Assembly: GCA_944391395.1 (NCBI GenBank)
Contig: CALXTI010000014.1
Location: 1-34,926, forward strand
Source: an uncultured Alphaproteobacteria bacterium
GTDB lineage: Bacteria > Pseudomonadota > Alphaproteobacteria > RF32 > CAG-239
Direction of reading: 5' to 3'
Length of the DNA stretch: 34,926 nucleotides
Every line of letters starts with the position of its first letter. Within the stretch, counting starts at the first letter, position 1. This document shows, piece by piece, positions 17,584 to 26,137 of the stretch. Both the position numbers and the translations under genes were made by a program. The notes beneath the pieces are model-generated. The model was given only the letters and a program-made list of their open reading frames with translations, did not search any database and was not told where the DNA came from.

Positions 17584-18351
17584 ATGAACTACAGAACTAT
17601 TTTAATGGCATCCGCCGCGGTTTTGTTGAGTACGCAAGCCATGGCTGCCGATATTACCAACCCATTCTTTACCCCGGCCAAAGGCGAATTTACATCAAAC
17701 ACCGAAGCCGGATATTTCCGTGAAAAAGGTACAAGCAGAGCTAACGGCTATGTCGATGAGGCATGGGCCGCAGCCGAAACTTTGGAATACGGCATTACCG
17801 ATAATGTGAGCGTTCATGCCAGCGTTGCCAACGTTTTTGACACGGCAAGAGAATTTAACAACGATCACAACTTTATGTACAGCATCGGTGCAACTTACAA
17901 CACCCGTGTCAACAGCGTGTTGTTCCAAGCTTCGGTTGACTATCTGACTTATGATGAGCAGGATTTTTCCGGCAGCGAAGCCGACGGCACATGGTATAAA
18001 GAATTAAGCGGCGAGTTGAAAGTCGGTTATGAGCTTGACTGTGGTTTAACTCCTTATGCTTCTTATCTCGTCAGCGGCAACATTGACGACGGCGAACGCA
18101 CATTGGAACAGTCGGTTAAAGCCGCTGTTTATAAAAACTTCGGCAAGGTCGCTCTTGACCTCGGTTTGGTTTACAACTTTGAAACCGACGGCGATAATGC
18201 CAACGATTTGTGGGTTGACGCCGCGGCTGACTACTACGTTACCGATAATGTTGCGGTCGGCTTGTTCGGTTCTTACCGCATTGACGGTTCGGGCGATAAA
18301 TACATTGATTACAGCTACAATGCCGGCGCCCGCGTCAAGGTATTGTTCTAG
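17584..18351 (+). CDS. Outer-membrane beta-barrel protein
   Basis: 255 residues with a clear signal peptide ending TQAMA near residue 21. The rest alternates polar and hydrophobic residues as in barrel strands, for example NVSVHASVANVFD, FMYSIGATYN, LFQASVDYLTYD, ALDLGLVYNF, VAVGLFGSYRI and AGARVKVLF. It ends in F, the usual BAM recognition residue. Acidic composition and length fit a small porin-like or structural barrel of about 10-12 strands. I cannot name a family. AAAGGAG stands 7-8 bases before the ATG. It has terminators on both sides and so is probably expressed alone. Confidence 0.85.
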   Translation: MNYRTILMASAAVLLSTQAMAADITNPFFTPAKGEFTSNTEAGYFREKGTSRANGYVDEAWAAAETLEYGITDNVSVHASVANVFDTAREFNNDHNFMYSIGATYNTRVNSVLFQASVDYLTYDEQDFSGSEADGTWYKELSGELKVGYELDCGLTPYASYLVSGNIDDGERTLEQSVKAAVYKNFGKVALDLGLVYNFETDGDNANDLWVDAAADYYVTDNVAVGLFGSYRIDGSGDKYIDYSYNAGARVKVLF

Positions 18352-18371
18352 TCATCGATTTTATATAATTG

Positions 18372-18400
18372 AAGGGAGCTTGTTTCAAGCTCCCTTTTTT
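18372..18400 (+). terminator. Rho-independent terminator of the barrel gene
   Basis: Eleven-bp stem (18372-18382 with 18386-18396, loop TTT) with core GGGAGCTTG, followed by T residues. It lies between convergent genes; the minus-strand side is poor in T. Confidence 0.88.
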
Positions 18401-18421
18401 GTGGATTTAATTTTATGGATT

Positions 18422-19984
18422 TCAGTTCTGTTTTTCTTCATGATATTCAGCTTCGGTATTAACCGACCAAATTTCCTCGCGATCTTTACAAACGCCCAAG
18501 ATACAATCCACAGCTTTCATGGCAGCCAAAGTTGAATGATCCATATTATTATAACGATGCATACCGTTACGCCCGACAAGATATAAATTATCTATGCCGT
18601 CAACATACTTTTTCACCACAGCAAACTTATCATAAGTACCAAAATACGCCGGATAAGCTTTTTTGACTTTATGCGTATACGCATCTAGAACATCTTCTTT
18701 GGCAAAGATTCCGATTTTATATCCTTCTTCTATGGCAAAATCAATAAACGTCTTATCGTCATCCGTCCATATTTTATCTTGTTCGTTGCAAAAATATTCC
18801 AACCCTATCCACACGGTATTTTGAAAATCTTTCACCATATAAGGACTCCAGTTGTTAAAAACCTGAATGCGGCCGAGCTTAACATCTCTTTCCTGCACAT
18901 AAATCCAAGTATCGGGCACGATATTGTTAATCGTCTTAAAAGCCGTGGTGTTTTTTAATTTCAATTTATTGAGCAAAACACCGACAACCCTGAAATCGCG
19001 GTACATCAATCCTTCAGCAATTTTAGCAACTTTTGTCGGAACATCATTTAAGGATTTTATCAAATCTTTGACCGGCATGGTTGAAATAAAGATATCACCG
19101 GTATAAGTTTTGCTTTTACCATCACTCGTTTGTGTTTGTATTGCGACAATCTTCCCATTTTTTAAAGTCAAGCCCACGACTTTTTCATTTAAGCAGATTT
19201 TACCGCCTCTGGCTTTAACTTCATCGGCAACAGATTGCCATAAATGCCCGGGGCCAAATTTAGGATAATAAAAACTGTCAATAAAACTGGTTTCAATATT
19301 TTTTGATTTTTTCCCTGTCATATTCACAAACATTTGTTTTAAGACTTTTAAAATCGAAATGCCTTTAATACGCTGTGCACCCCATTCGGCGGAAATTTCA
19401 GCACAATCTATTCCCCATAGTTTTTCGGTATAATCTTTAAAAAATGTCAGATATAATTCTTTACCAAAACGATTTATCATAAAGTCCTGCAGAGATTTTT
19501 CGTCTTTTATCGGAAAGACAAGCGCTTTCAGATAAGAGCAGCCGATTTTAAACATCCGCCATAAGCCCAAGCCTTTTATGGTGTTCATATTCAGACTGAC
19601 CGGATAATCAAAAAAAGTTTTAAGATAATAAATGCGCGATAAACGATGCCTTTGTAACATAACTTTATCTTCTTTTTGCGGATTTGGAGCGCCCGGCAAT
19701 GAAGAAAGTTTGGGCGTTCGGTGCAAAATAAGATCATCTGCCGAAGGTTTTCCTTGTAAGGGCAAAATATTAAGCCACCAACTCATAACTCTGTCTGACT
19801 TTGAGAAAAAGCGGTGTCCTCCCATATCTATCTTATTGTTTTTATAATCAAGCGTGGCGCTGATACCGCCAACAAACGAATTTTCTTCAATAACAATCGG
19901 CTCAATATCCGAACGTGTTAAAAGTTCATAAGCCGCCGTTAGTCCTGCCGGTCCCGCGCCGATGATGATTGCTTTTGTTGCCAT
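18422..19984 (-). CDS. FAD-dependent oxidoreductase, amine oxidase / UGM-like
   Basis: 520 residues. The dinucleotide-binding motif [16 protein letters not shown] is at 6-21, followed by the acidic end of strand 2 (VIEEN) and [22 protein letters not shown], the sequence style of the protoporphyrinogen oxidase / UDP-galactopyranose mutase superfamily. The C-terminal FAD contact [27 protein letters not shown] is also present. Its substrate is not evident. Homologous enzymes often occur beside glycosyltransferases in surface-polysaccharide loci, and here the next gene upstream, 13 bp away, is a membrane glycosyltransferase. GAGG five bases before the ATG supports the start. The two probably form an operon with the AapJ-like gene. 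Confidence 0.85.
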   Translation of the reverse strand: MATKAIIIGAGPAGLTAAYELLTRSDIEPIVIEENSFVGGISATLDYKNNKIDMGGHRFFSKSDRVMSWWLNILPLQGKPSADDLILHRTPKLSSLPGAPNPQKEDKVMLQRHRLSRIYYLKTFFDYPVSLNMNTIKGLGLWRMFKIGCSYLKALVFPIKDEKSLQDFMINRFGKELYLTFFKDYTEKLWGIDCAEISAEWGAQRIKGISILKVLKQMFVNMTGKKSKNIETSFIDSFYYPKFGPGHLWQSVADEVKARGGKICLNEKVVGLTLKNGKIVAIQTQTSDGKSKTYTGDIFISTMPVKDLIKSLNDVPTKVAKIAEGLMYRDFRVVGVLLNKLKLKNTTAFKTINNIVPDTWIYVQERDVKLGRIQVFNNWSPYMVKDFQNTVWIGLEYFCNEQDKIWTDDDKTFIDFAIEEGYKIGIFAKEDVLDAYTHKVKKAYPAYFGTYDKFAVVKKYVDGIDNLYLVGRNGMHRYNNMDHSTLAAMKAVDCILGVCKDREEIWSVNTEAEYHEEKQN

Positions 19985-19997
19985 AACTCCCTCTTAT

Positions 19998-21542
19998 TCA
20001 GTCAATTCTTTCATAAACGTTCATTGTTTCATTTTTAATATAATTTTGTTTAATCCATTCCTGATCTATTTTCCAAAAATCATTTTCCAAATTTGGTAAT
20101 TTAGATAACAAATCTCTATATTTCCTGGCTTTAGTTAAAAGGCGGTGTGCTTTCTGGTTAAACCACATATAATGATAAGTTGCCACTCTGTCATTGGTAA
20201 ATTCCGCTATATCGTCGCTGACACAAATAAATTTAGGCTTGACTTGTTTTATCAACCGATCAACATCCAAATATTTATTTGGATTATATATTGTATCAAT
20301 AATCGCAACATTAAAAAAGCCAAACCAATAATATCCGCCATCGGGATTATATAAATTGCATGCTTGAGAACCTAAATCAAAGACAATGTCTTGAGGTGTT
20401 GTGTTATCAATAATATATGCGGCGGTTTTATATGATTTAGCATATTTTTCAATTTGGCGTCCTTGCGGGATTAAAGTATAGAAAGAATACACCAGCCACA
20501 CAATCAGCAAACCATGTATCACACCGGCATATTGAACACGATAAACAACAGGTGCCAATAAGATAGCGCACAAAAAGAAATAGCCTTGAAAATATTGCGG
20601 ATGCGGAGAAAACGACGCAAAAGACAGTGCTGTAGCAATCAGACATAACAAAATCGGCAAACTTTCTTTAGAAAAGCGGTAATAACGGACAACAATTAAC
20701 AACGTTATTACAACAAGCCAACGAAGATGAGCAACACCGCCGTTGTTATAGTCGCCATAATATTCCTGCAAATTCATATTAAAAATAACATTATAATAAA
20801 ACCACGCACCCAAACTTTGAGTATACCATAAATAGCCAAAAAACAACACCAATGGCACGCAGGCACAGCAAGCTGCCAAAACAAAATCACGCCAACTGAT
20901 TTGTTTTTTATACAAGAAATAACAAGTGGCAACTGCAAAACCCACCCCTAAGATAACAGCTTTTTGCAAGAACAAAAAAGAAATACTAATGCATAAAAAA
21001 GAAACTATCAGCTGCCGTAACTTTTTATCGGACATATATTTCAAAAACCAATAAAGACCTGATAAAAAGAACAAATACATAAAAATATCAGGACGGATAT
21101 TGGCTATATCGCGCCATATTCCATACACACAAAACAAAAGCAAAACAGAATATTGAGCCGCTTTTTTGCCATAAATTTGACGGCTTATTTGATACACCAT
21201 CCAAATACAAGAAAAATACCCCAAAACAGCTATCGTGCGCACAACAGGAATAATAACAATATTGCGTTCAAAAAGCTTGGTCAACGGTGCTAAAACATAC
21301 CAAAGCAGCGGATTATGATGTTCAAAAAAATCGACAAACGGAATTTTGCCTTCTGACACCAACCACGAGGCGTGGATATGCTCTACCGTATCAAAATAAA
21401 ACGCACACGAACGAGTTATTTGCAAACCTGCTATACAAGCAAAAACAGCTATACAGGCATAAAACAACCAGTTTAATTTCTTGTCATATAAATTTGTAAA
21501 AAAATAACAAAAGCTTTGCTTTTTACCTGAATTTTTCGGCAT
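19998..21542 (-). CDS. GT-C membrane glycosyltransferase (PMT/ArnT-like)
   Basis: 514 residues with about ten or more membrane helices. The first periplasmic loop contains FDTVEHIHASWLVSEGKIPFVDFFEHHNPLLWY; the D-x-x-E/H pattern after helix 1 is the catalytic signature of the GT-C fold that uses polyprenyl-phosphate sugars. A soluble C-terminal part of about 120 residues follows. The likely role is adding a sugar to a lipid-linked or surface glycan on the periplasmic side; donor and acceptor are unknown. Its start overlaps the end of the AapJ-like gene by 20 bp, with GGAG six bases before the ATG, so translation is coupled. It is AT-richer than the housekeeping genes, as is common in polysaccharide genes. 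Confidence 0.87.
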   Translation of the reverse strand: MPKNSGKKQSFCYFFTNLYDKKLNWLFYACIAVFACIAGLQITRSCAFYFDTVEHIHASWLVSEGKIPFVDFFEHHNPLLWYVLAPLTKLFERNIVIIPVVRTIAVLGYFSCIWMVYQISRQIYGKKAAQYSVLLLFCVYGIWRDIANIRPDIFMYLFFLSGLYWFLKYMSDKKLRQLIVSFLCISISFLFLQKAVILGVGFAVATCYFLYKKQISWRDFVLAACCACVPLVLFFGYLWYTQSLGAWFYYNVIFNMNLQEYYGDYNNGGVAHLRWLVVITLLIVVRYYRFSKESLPILLCLIATALSFASFSPHPQYFQGYFFLCAILLAPVVYRVQYAGVIHGLLIVWLVYSFYTLIPQGRQIEKYAKSYKTAAYIIDNTTPQDIVFDLGSQACNLYNPDGGYYWFGFFNVAIIDTIYNPNKYLDVDRLIKQVKPKFICVSDDIAEFTNDRVATYHYMWFNQKAHRLLTKARKYRDLLSKLPNLENDFWKIDQEWIKQNYIKNETMNVYERID

Positions 21543-22548
21543 GGACGACTCCGCCGTTTTTGATTAAGTTAGCCTGGCCGCGCTCCAGTTTAATCGGCGA
21601 ATCCGCCCCCAGATTGCGTTCATAAATTTCTCCCATATTGCCCAAATCACCAACGGCCTGGCGTACCCATTGCGGACGCAAACCCAATGAGAGCCACAAC
21701 AAATCATCATCGCCCAACAAGTTGCGGGTTGAGATGTCTTCATTGCCGATTAATATGGAAATATTGTTTTGGTTGATACCCAATTCTTCGGTTAAATACA
21801 AGGCGTTAATCGCCCATTTCAAAGCCACGCGCAAACGGTTGTTATCCTGACTGACAAAGGCATAAACCGGTTTATAGGCAAATTCTTCGGGCAAAATTTC
21901 CACCCCGGCGGCCGGACTGTCCATTAACATTCCTTCCAAGAGCATTCCGCGGCTGGTGATTAAATCGCACCGCTTCAAGAAAAAGGCTTTTCTGGCTTTG
22001 TCCGGCGAATTAAACGGCAGAATTTTCAAATCCAGATTATATTTCCGGTTATATTCTTTCAAGTTGTCCAGATAATCCGAGTCGGTGGAAACACAAACGC
22101 GCTTGCCTTTAAAAGCCTCCATGGATTTGGCATCTTCAGGCGCATCTTTGGCGGCAAACTTCTGCCGGTCATAATATAAAAGCCCGATAGCTTCCGCCTG
22201 CTGTTTACCTTCAAAACCGGCGGAAAACACGCCGCCGCTCAACATCACATCAATCAGTCCGCCTTTTAAATAACGGCCGACATTATAAGGACGTACATCC
22301 ACCATCTCAAACTTGCTGCCGTCGCCGTATATCGCCCAGGCAAAAGCGCGGCAAAGGTCGGCGTCAAAACCTTTCCATTCGCCGTCTTCCTGATATGCAA
22401 AAGATTTCACGCTCAAATCGCTGCCGCAGCGGATAACCTCGGTGTTTAAAATCGGCTCCAAACGCACATCGACAGCCTCCGCCGTTGTGATGCCCATAAC
22501 CGAAAAAAGAATTGCCAAACTGAATTTTAATTTCATTTTATTAACCAT
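21523..22548 (-). CDS. AapJ-like amino-acid ABC transporter substrate-binding protein
   Basis: Periplasmic binding protein type 2. The signal peptide ends TTAEA. The N-terminal lobe has VIRCGSDLSVKSFAYQEDGEWKGFDADLCRAFAWAIYGD, the usual substrate-clamp start (GFDxDxCRA). The C-terminal LGLRPQWVRQAVGDLGNMGEIYERNLG is the AapJ signature. Length (341) fits AapJ. The genes for the Aap permeases and ATPase (aapQ, aapM, aapP) are not adjacent. The expected R-N-T after the lobe-2 DV strand is replaced by LSGG (DVMLSGGVF), so ligand specificity may differ. Two possible starts, 22548 and 22536, both lack a clear ribosome site. It overlaps the glycosyltransferase gene by 20 bp and is divergent from mlaC. 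Confidence 0.85.
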   Translation of the reverse strand: MVNKMKLKFSLAILFSVMGITTAEAVDVRLEPILNTEVIRCGSDLSVKSFAYQEDGEWKGFDADLCRAFAWAIYGDGSKFEMVDVRPYNVGRYLKGGLIDVMLSGGVFSAGFEGKQQAEAIGLLYYDRQKFAAKDAPEDAKSMEAFKGKRVCVSTDSDYLDNLKEYNRKYNLDLKILPFNSPDKARKAFFLKRCDLITSRGMLLEGMLMDSPAAGVEILPEEFAYKPVYAFVSQDNNRLRVALKWAINALYLTEELGINQNNISILIGNEDISTRNLLGDDDLLWLSLGLRPQWVRQAVGDLGNMGEIYERNLGADSPIKLERGQANLIKNGGVVHAEKFR

Positions 22549-22596
22549 TATATGTTATAAACAAAAATATCTGTCAGTTATGTTAAGGTATTTTTT

Positions 22597-23259
22597 ATGA
22601 AAAGTAAGATTTTTTTGCAACTTATCACCGCGCTTTTTGTTTTTTGGGGATTTTTTAATCCGGCCGCCGCCGCGCCGGTACACGAAAACGAGGCCGTCCG
22701 TTGGGCAAACGCCACCGGTTACGCTTTGATTGAGGCTTTGGGCAACCCGGATTTGGAACAAAAATATGCCGTGTTGGACAAGATGTTTCAAGATGATGTC
22801 GACACCGTTCATGTGGCGCGTTTTGTCATCGGCCGTTATTGGCGGGCAATGACACCCGAACAACAACGCGCTTATCTGAAACTTTTTCAACGTTATGTGT
22901 TGAGCTTATACAAAAATTATCCGCTGGATTTTGAAACCGATGGTATTGATTTTGTCATTACCGCCGCGCGGGTCAACGGCGATTACACCGACATTTTCTG
23001 CAACGTCAAACTGCCCGAAAATATGGCCTCGGAAAACCTAAATTCCGTCACGCTGGAATTTAAGGTTACAAAAACCGCCGGCAAAATTAAAATCGTCGAT
23101 TTGAAAATCGGCGAAAGCAGTCTGCTTTTGACTTATCGCACACGTTTTTATACCATGATAAAAGACGTTGACGAAGATATGGACTGGTTTTTGGAAGATT
23201 TGGAAACCTTAACCGTTTCCAACGAAAAAAACGCCGAAGAAAAATTGCTCTACCGTTAA
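22597..23259 (+). CDS. mlaC: MlaC-like periplasmic phospholipid-binding protein
   Basis: Shuttles phospholipids between the inner-membrane MlaFEDB complex and the outer-membrane MlaA complex. 220 residues. Signal peptide ends PAAAA near residue 26. The family motif VARFVIGRYWRAMTPEQQRAYLKLFQRYVLSLY is present, followed by the lipid-pocket strands (VTLEFKVTKTAGKIKIVDLKIGESSLLLTYRTRFYTMI). No mlaA, mlaD, mlaE or mlaF is in the window; in Alphaproteobacteria mlaC is often separate. The ATG has TAAGG nine bases upstream. Only 48 bp separate it from the divergent AapJ-like gene, so their promoters must overlap or be minimal. It may be cotranscribed with gltX, 83 bp downstream. Confidence 0.9.
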   Translation: MKSKIFLQLITALFVFWGFFNPAAAAPVHENEAVRWANATGYALIEALGNPDLEQKYAVLDKMFQDDVDTVHVARFVIGRYWRAMTPEQQRAYLKLFQRYVLSLYKNYPLDFETDGIDFVITAARVNGDYTDIFCNVKLPENMASENLNSVTLEFKVTKTAGKIKIVDLKIGESSLLLTYRTRFYTMIKDVDEDMDWFLEDLETLTVSNEKNAEEKLLYR

Positions 23260-23342
23260 AACGGATTTTACAAATTTTAGAGTTGAATTTATAAAGCAAA
23301 CTCTATAAGATGTAAGCCGGTTTAAAAATGGAAGATAATTTT

Positions 23343-24665
23343 ATGAATAACATTAAAGTCAGATTTGCCCCGAGCCCAACCGGGCATATGCACATCGGTA
23401 ACACCCGCACCGCTTTGTTTAATTGGCTGTGGGCTAAAAAAATGGGCGGAATATTTATGCTGCGCATTGACGATACCGATTTTGCGCGTTCCAAAAAAGA
23501 ATACGAAGACTCTCTACGCGAAAGCTTACAATGGCTTGGTTTGAACTGGAGCGAGGAGGCGCGCCAGTCTGCGCGTTTTGAACGTTACAATCAAGTGGTG
23601 GAGCAGCTCAAAAGCAATGGTCGGATTTACGCTTGTTATGAAACTCCCGAAGAGCTCGAATTTAAGCGTAAATACGCTCTGAGCAAAGGGCGTCCTCCGG
23701 TGTATGACCGCCAGGCACTGCATTATACCGAACAGGATTTGGCACGTTTTAAAGCCGAGGGACGCAAGCCGCATTATCGTTTTAAGCTTATCCCCGGCGA
23801 AATCAGCTGGCATGACGTGGTACGCGGCGACGTGAAGTATGAGGCCGAAAACTTAAGCGACCCGATTGTTATTCGCGAAGACGGTACGTTTCTTTATCAC
23901 CTGCCGTCGGTGATTGACGATTGCGACTTTGGCATCACCCACATTGTTCGCGGCGAAGACCATGTGACCAATACCGCCTCACAAATTCAGATGTTTGAGG
24001 CCATCGGTGGACGAGCACCAACCTTTGCCCACCTGCCGCTTTTGACCGGCAAGGAAGGTAAACTGTCCAAACGGTTGGGCAGCTTAGGCGTACGCGAATT
24101 GCGCGCCGAAGGGGTGGAAAATATGGCGATTTGTTCGTTTTTGGCCAAGCTCGGCACCTCAGAAGCGATTGAGCCGTTTTATTCGCTGGAAGAGTTGGCT
24201 GAAACGCTCGATTTTTCCAAAATCGGACGGGCGCAACCGAAGTTTGACGAAGAAGAACTCAAACATTTTAATTTGAAATATATTCATACAATGCCTTACG
24301 CTAACGCATGCGACCGAATCGGTGGCAATGAAGATTTCTGGCTGAAAATCCGTCATAACCTGACCAAAGTTGAAGACGCCGGTTTGTGGAACACCATCTG
24401 CAACGGCGAAATCGCACCGGTTACGGAAGATGCGGCTTTGACCAACGCCGCGGCTGAATTGTTGCCGCCCGAACCATGGAATGATGAAACTTTTCAAACA
24501 TGGATTGATACGCTTAAAACCCAAACCGGCAAAAAAGGCCGCGCCCTGTTTCATCCGCTGCGCAAAGCTTTGACCGGACTTGACAACGGACCGGAACTTA
24601 AAGCGCTCCTACCGCTCATCGGACGGGAAAAAGCCTTGAAACGCCTTAACGGACAAAAAGCTTAA
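23343..24665 (+). CDS. gltX: Glutamate-tRNA ligase
   Basis: Charges tRNA-Glu, and in bacteria lacking GlnRS also tRNA-Gln for the GatCAB route. 440 residues from the ATG at 23343 (MNNIKVRFAPSPTG); GGAAG lies eight bases upstream, so the earlier ATG at 23328 is less likely. Class I signatures: HMHIGN at 15-20 and KLSKR near 240 (family KMSKS/KLSKR). LEEL..FS.IGRAQPKFDEEEL and GKKGRALFHPLRKALTG are typical of the GltX form common in Alphaproteobacteria. Alphaproteobacteria frequently carry two gltX genes of different tRNA specificity; the second, if any, is outside the window. cysS follows after 11 bp in the same operon. Confidence 0.96.
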   Translation: MNNIKVRFAPSPTGHMHIGNTRTALFNWLWAKKMGGIFMLRIDDTDFARSKKEYEDSLRESLQWLGLNWSEEARQSARFERYNQVVEQLKSNGRIYACYETPEELEFKRKYALSKGRPPVYDRQALHYTEQDLARFKAEGRKPHYRFKLIPGEISWHDVVRGDVKYEAENLSDPIVIREDGTFLYHLPSVIDDCDFGITHIVRGEDHVTNTASQIQMFEAIGGRAPTFAHLPLLTGKEGKLSKRLGSLGVRELRAEGVENMAICSFLAKLGTSEAIEPFYSLEELAETLDFSKIGRAQPKFDEEELKHFNLKYIHTMPYANACDRIGGNEDFWLKIRHNLTKVEDAGLWNTICNGEIAPVTEDAALTNAAAELLPPEPWNDETFQTWIDTLKTQTGKKGRALFHPLRKALTGLDNGPELKALLPLIGREKALKRLNGQKA

Positions 24666-24676
24666 AAGGAATAATC

Positions 24677-26056
24677 ATGACAAAAATTTACCTGCATAAC
24701 ACCTTAAAACAACGTAAAGACGAGTTTGTTCCGATTGATAAAAACAATGTGCGGATGTATGTGTGCGGCCCGACGGTTTATGACCGCGCGCATTTGGGTA
24801 ATGCCAAGACCTCCGTTGTTTTTGACGTTTTATACCGTTTGTTGTGCCAGGTTTACGGAAAAGACCATGTAACATACGTGTCAAACATCACCGATGTGGA
24901 TGATAAAATTTTAAACAAACATAAAGAAACCGGAAAATCCATCCGCGAAATCACCGAGCAAACATATCAATGGTACTTGGAGGATATGGGCAAGCTCAAT
25001 GTGTTGGCACCAAACCACCGCCCGCGGGCGACCGAATATATCGGCGAAATGATTGAGTTGGTTAAAAGACTTCTCAAAAACGGCCACGCTTACGAGGCTC
25101 AAGGGCATGTGTTGTTTGATGTGGATTCAATGCCCAATTACGGTTTTCTTTCCGGCCGCTCGATGAAAGAAATGCTTGCCGGCGCCAGAATTGAAGTGGC
25201 TGACTATAAGAAAAATCCGGCGGATTTTATTTTATGGAAACCATCCGAGCCGGATCAGCCCGGTTGGGACAGCCCGTGGGGTTACGGCCGTCCGGGGTGG
25301 CATTTGGAATGTTCGGCCATGAGCTCGAAACTTTTAGGTAATGATTTTGACATTCACGGCGGCGGTTCTGATTTGATTTTTCCACATCATGAAAATGAAT
25401 GCGCTCAATCAACCTGCGCTTTTGAAGGCTCACGCTTTGCCCATTACTGGGTGCATGCCGGCATGTTGATGGTCGACGGCGTCAAGATGTCAAAATCATT
25501 GGGCAATTTTCACAATGTTGACGAGATTATCTCCAAATATCCGGCGGAAGCATTGCGGCTTTTGTTTTTGACCACGCATTATCATCAACCGTTTAACTTC
25601 ACATTTGCCGGTTTGGAGCAAGCCAAGAGTGTGCTGGATAAGTTTTATAACGCGCTGTTAAAAACCGCCGATGTGGCTGCCGTTCCAAGCGAACCCAATC
25701 CAAAGCTTTTGGAAGCACTTGCCGATGACTTAAACACACCGGCGGCTCTGGCTGTTTTGCATGAAACCGCCGGTGAATTGAACAAAGCGGAAACAACTGA
25801 GGATAAAGCGCGTCTTAAAGGTGAATTTCTTGCCGGCGCCGGCTTGCTCGGGCTTTTGTATCAGAAACCGGAAATTTGGTTTAAAGGCGGCGTCAACGAT
25901 AACGAAGACGCCGAGATTGAAGCAAAAATTCAAGCACGGGCGGAAGCCAAAAAAAACAAGGATTGGGCAACGGCTGATAAAATCCGCGATGAACTGAAAG
26001 CGCAGGGCATTGTTTTGGAAGACTCTCCTTCCGGCACCACCTGGAAACGTTTGTAA
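24677..26056 (+). CDS. cysS: Cysteine-tRNA ligase
   Basis: Charges tRNA-Cys. 459 residues, full length. The zinc-site Cys30 lies in CGPTVYDRAHLGNAKT with the HIGH variant HLGN at 39-42. The further zinc ligands are in WHLECSAMSS (about 209) and HHENECAQS (about 235-242). The KMSKS loop is exact in VKMSKSLGNF near 270. The C-terminal tRNA-binding DALR-like region and the final RAEAKKNKDWATADKIRDELKAQGIVLEDSPSGTTWKR are typical. AAGGA precedes the ATG. Forms a tight unit with gltX and ends at a terminator. Confidence 0.97.
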   Translation: MTKIYLHNTLKQRKDEFVPIDKNNVRMYVCGPTVYDRAHLGNAKTSVVFDVLYRLLCQVYGKDHVTYVSNITDVDDKILNKHKETGKSIREITEQTYQWYLEDMGKLNVLAPNHRPRATEYIGEMIELVKRLLKNGHAYEAQGHVLFDVDSMPNYGFLSGRSMKEMLAGARIEVADYKKNPADFILWKPSEPDQPGWDSPWGYGRPGWHLECSAMSSKLLGNDFDIHGGGSDLIFPHHENECAQSTCAFEGSRFAHYWVHAGMLMVDGVKMSKSLGNFHNVDEIISKYPAEALRLLFLTTHYHQPFNFTFAGLEQAKSVLDKFYNALLKTADVAAVPSEPNPKLLEALADDLNTPAALAVLHETAGELNKAETTEDKARLKGEFLAGAGLLGLLYQKPEIWFKGGVNDNEDAEIEAKIQARAEAKKNKDWATADKIRDELKAQGIVLEDSPSGTTWKRL

Positions 26057-26063
26057 AATTTTT

Positions 26064-26086
26064 AAGCCGGTTTATCCGGCTTTTTT
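26064..26086 (+). terminator. Rho-independent terminator of gltX-cysS
   Basis: Stem AAGCCGG/CCGGCTT (26064-26070 with 26076-26082, loop TTTAT) followed by T residues. It lies 50 bp from the convergent MBOAT gene. Confidence 0.85.
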
Positions 26087-26137
26087 ACGACCTGCTATTT
26101 ATCGGCAACAAAAATTTGCGTTAAATCATAAATTACG

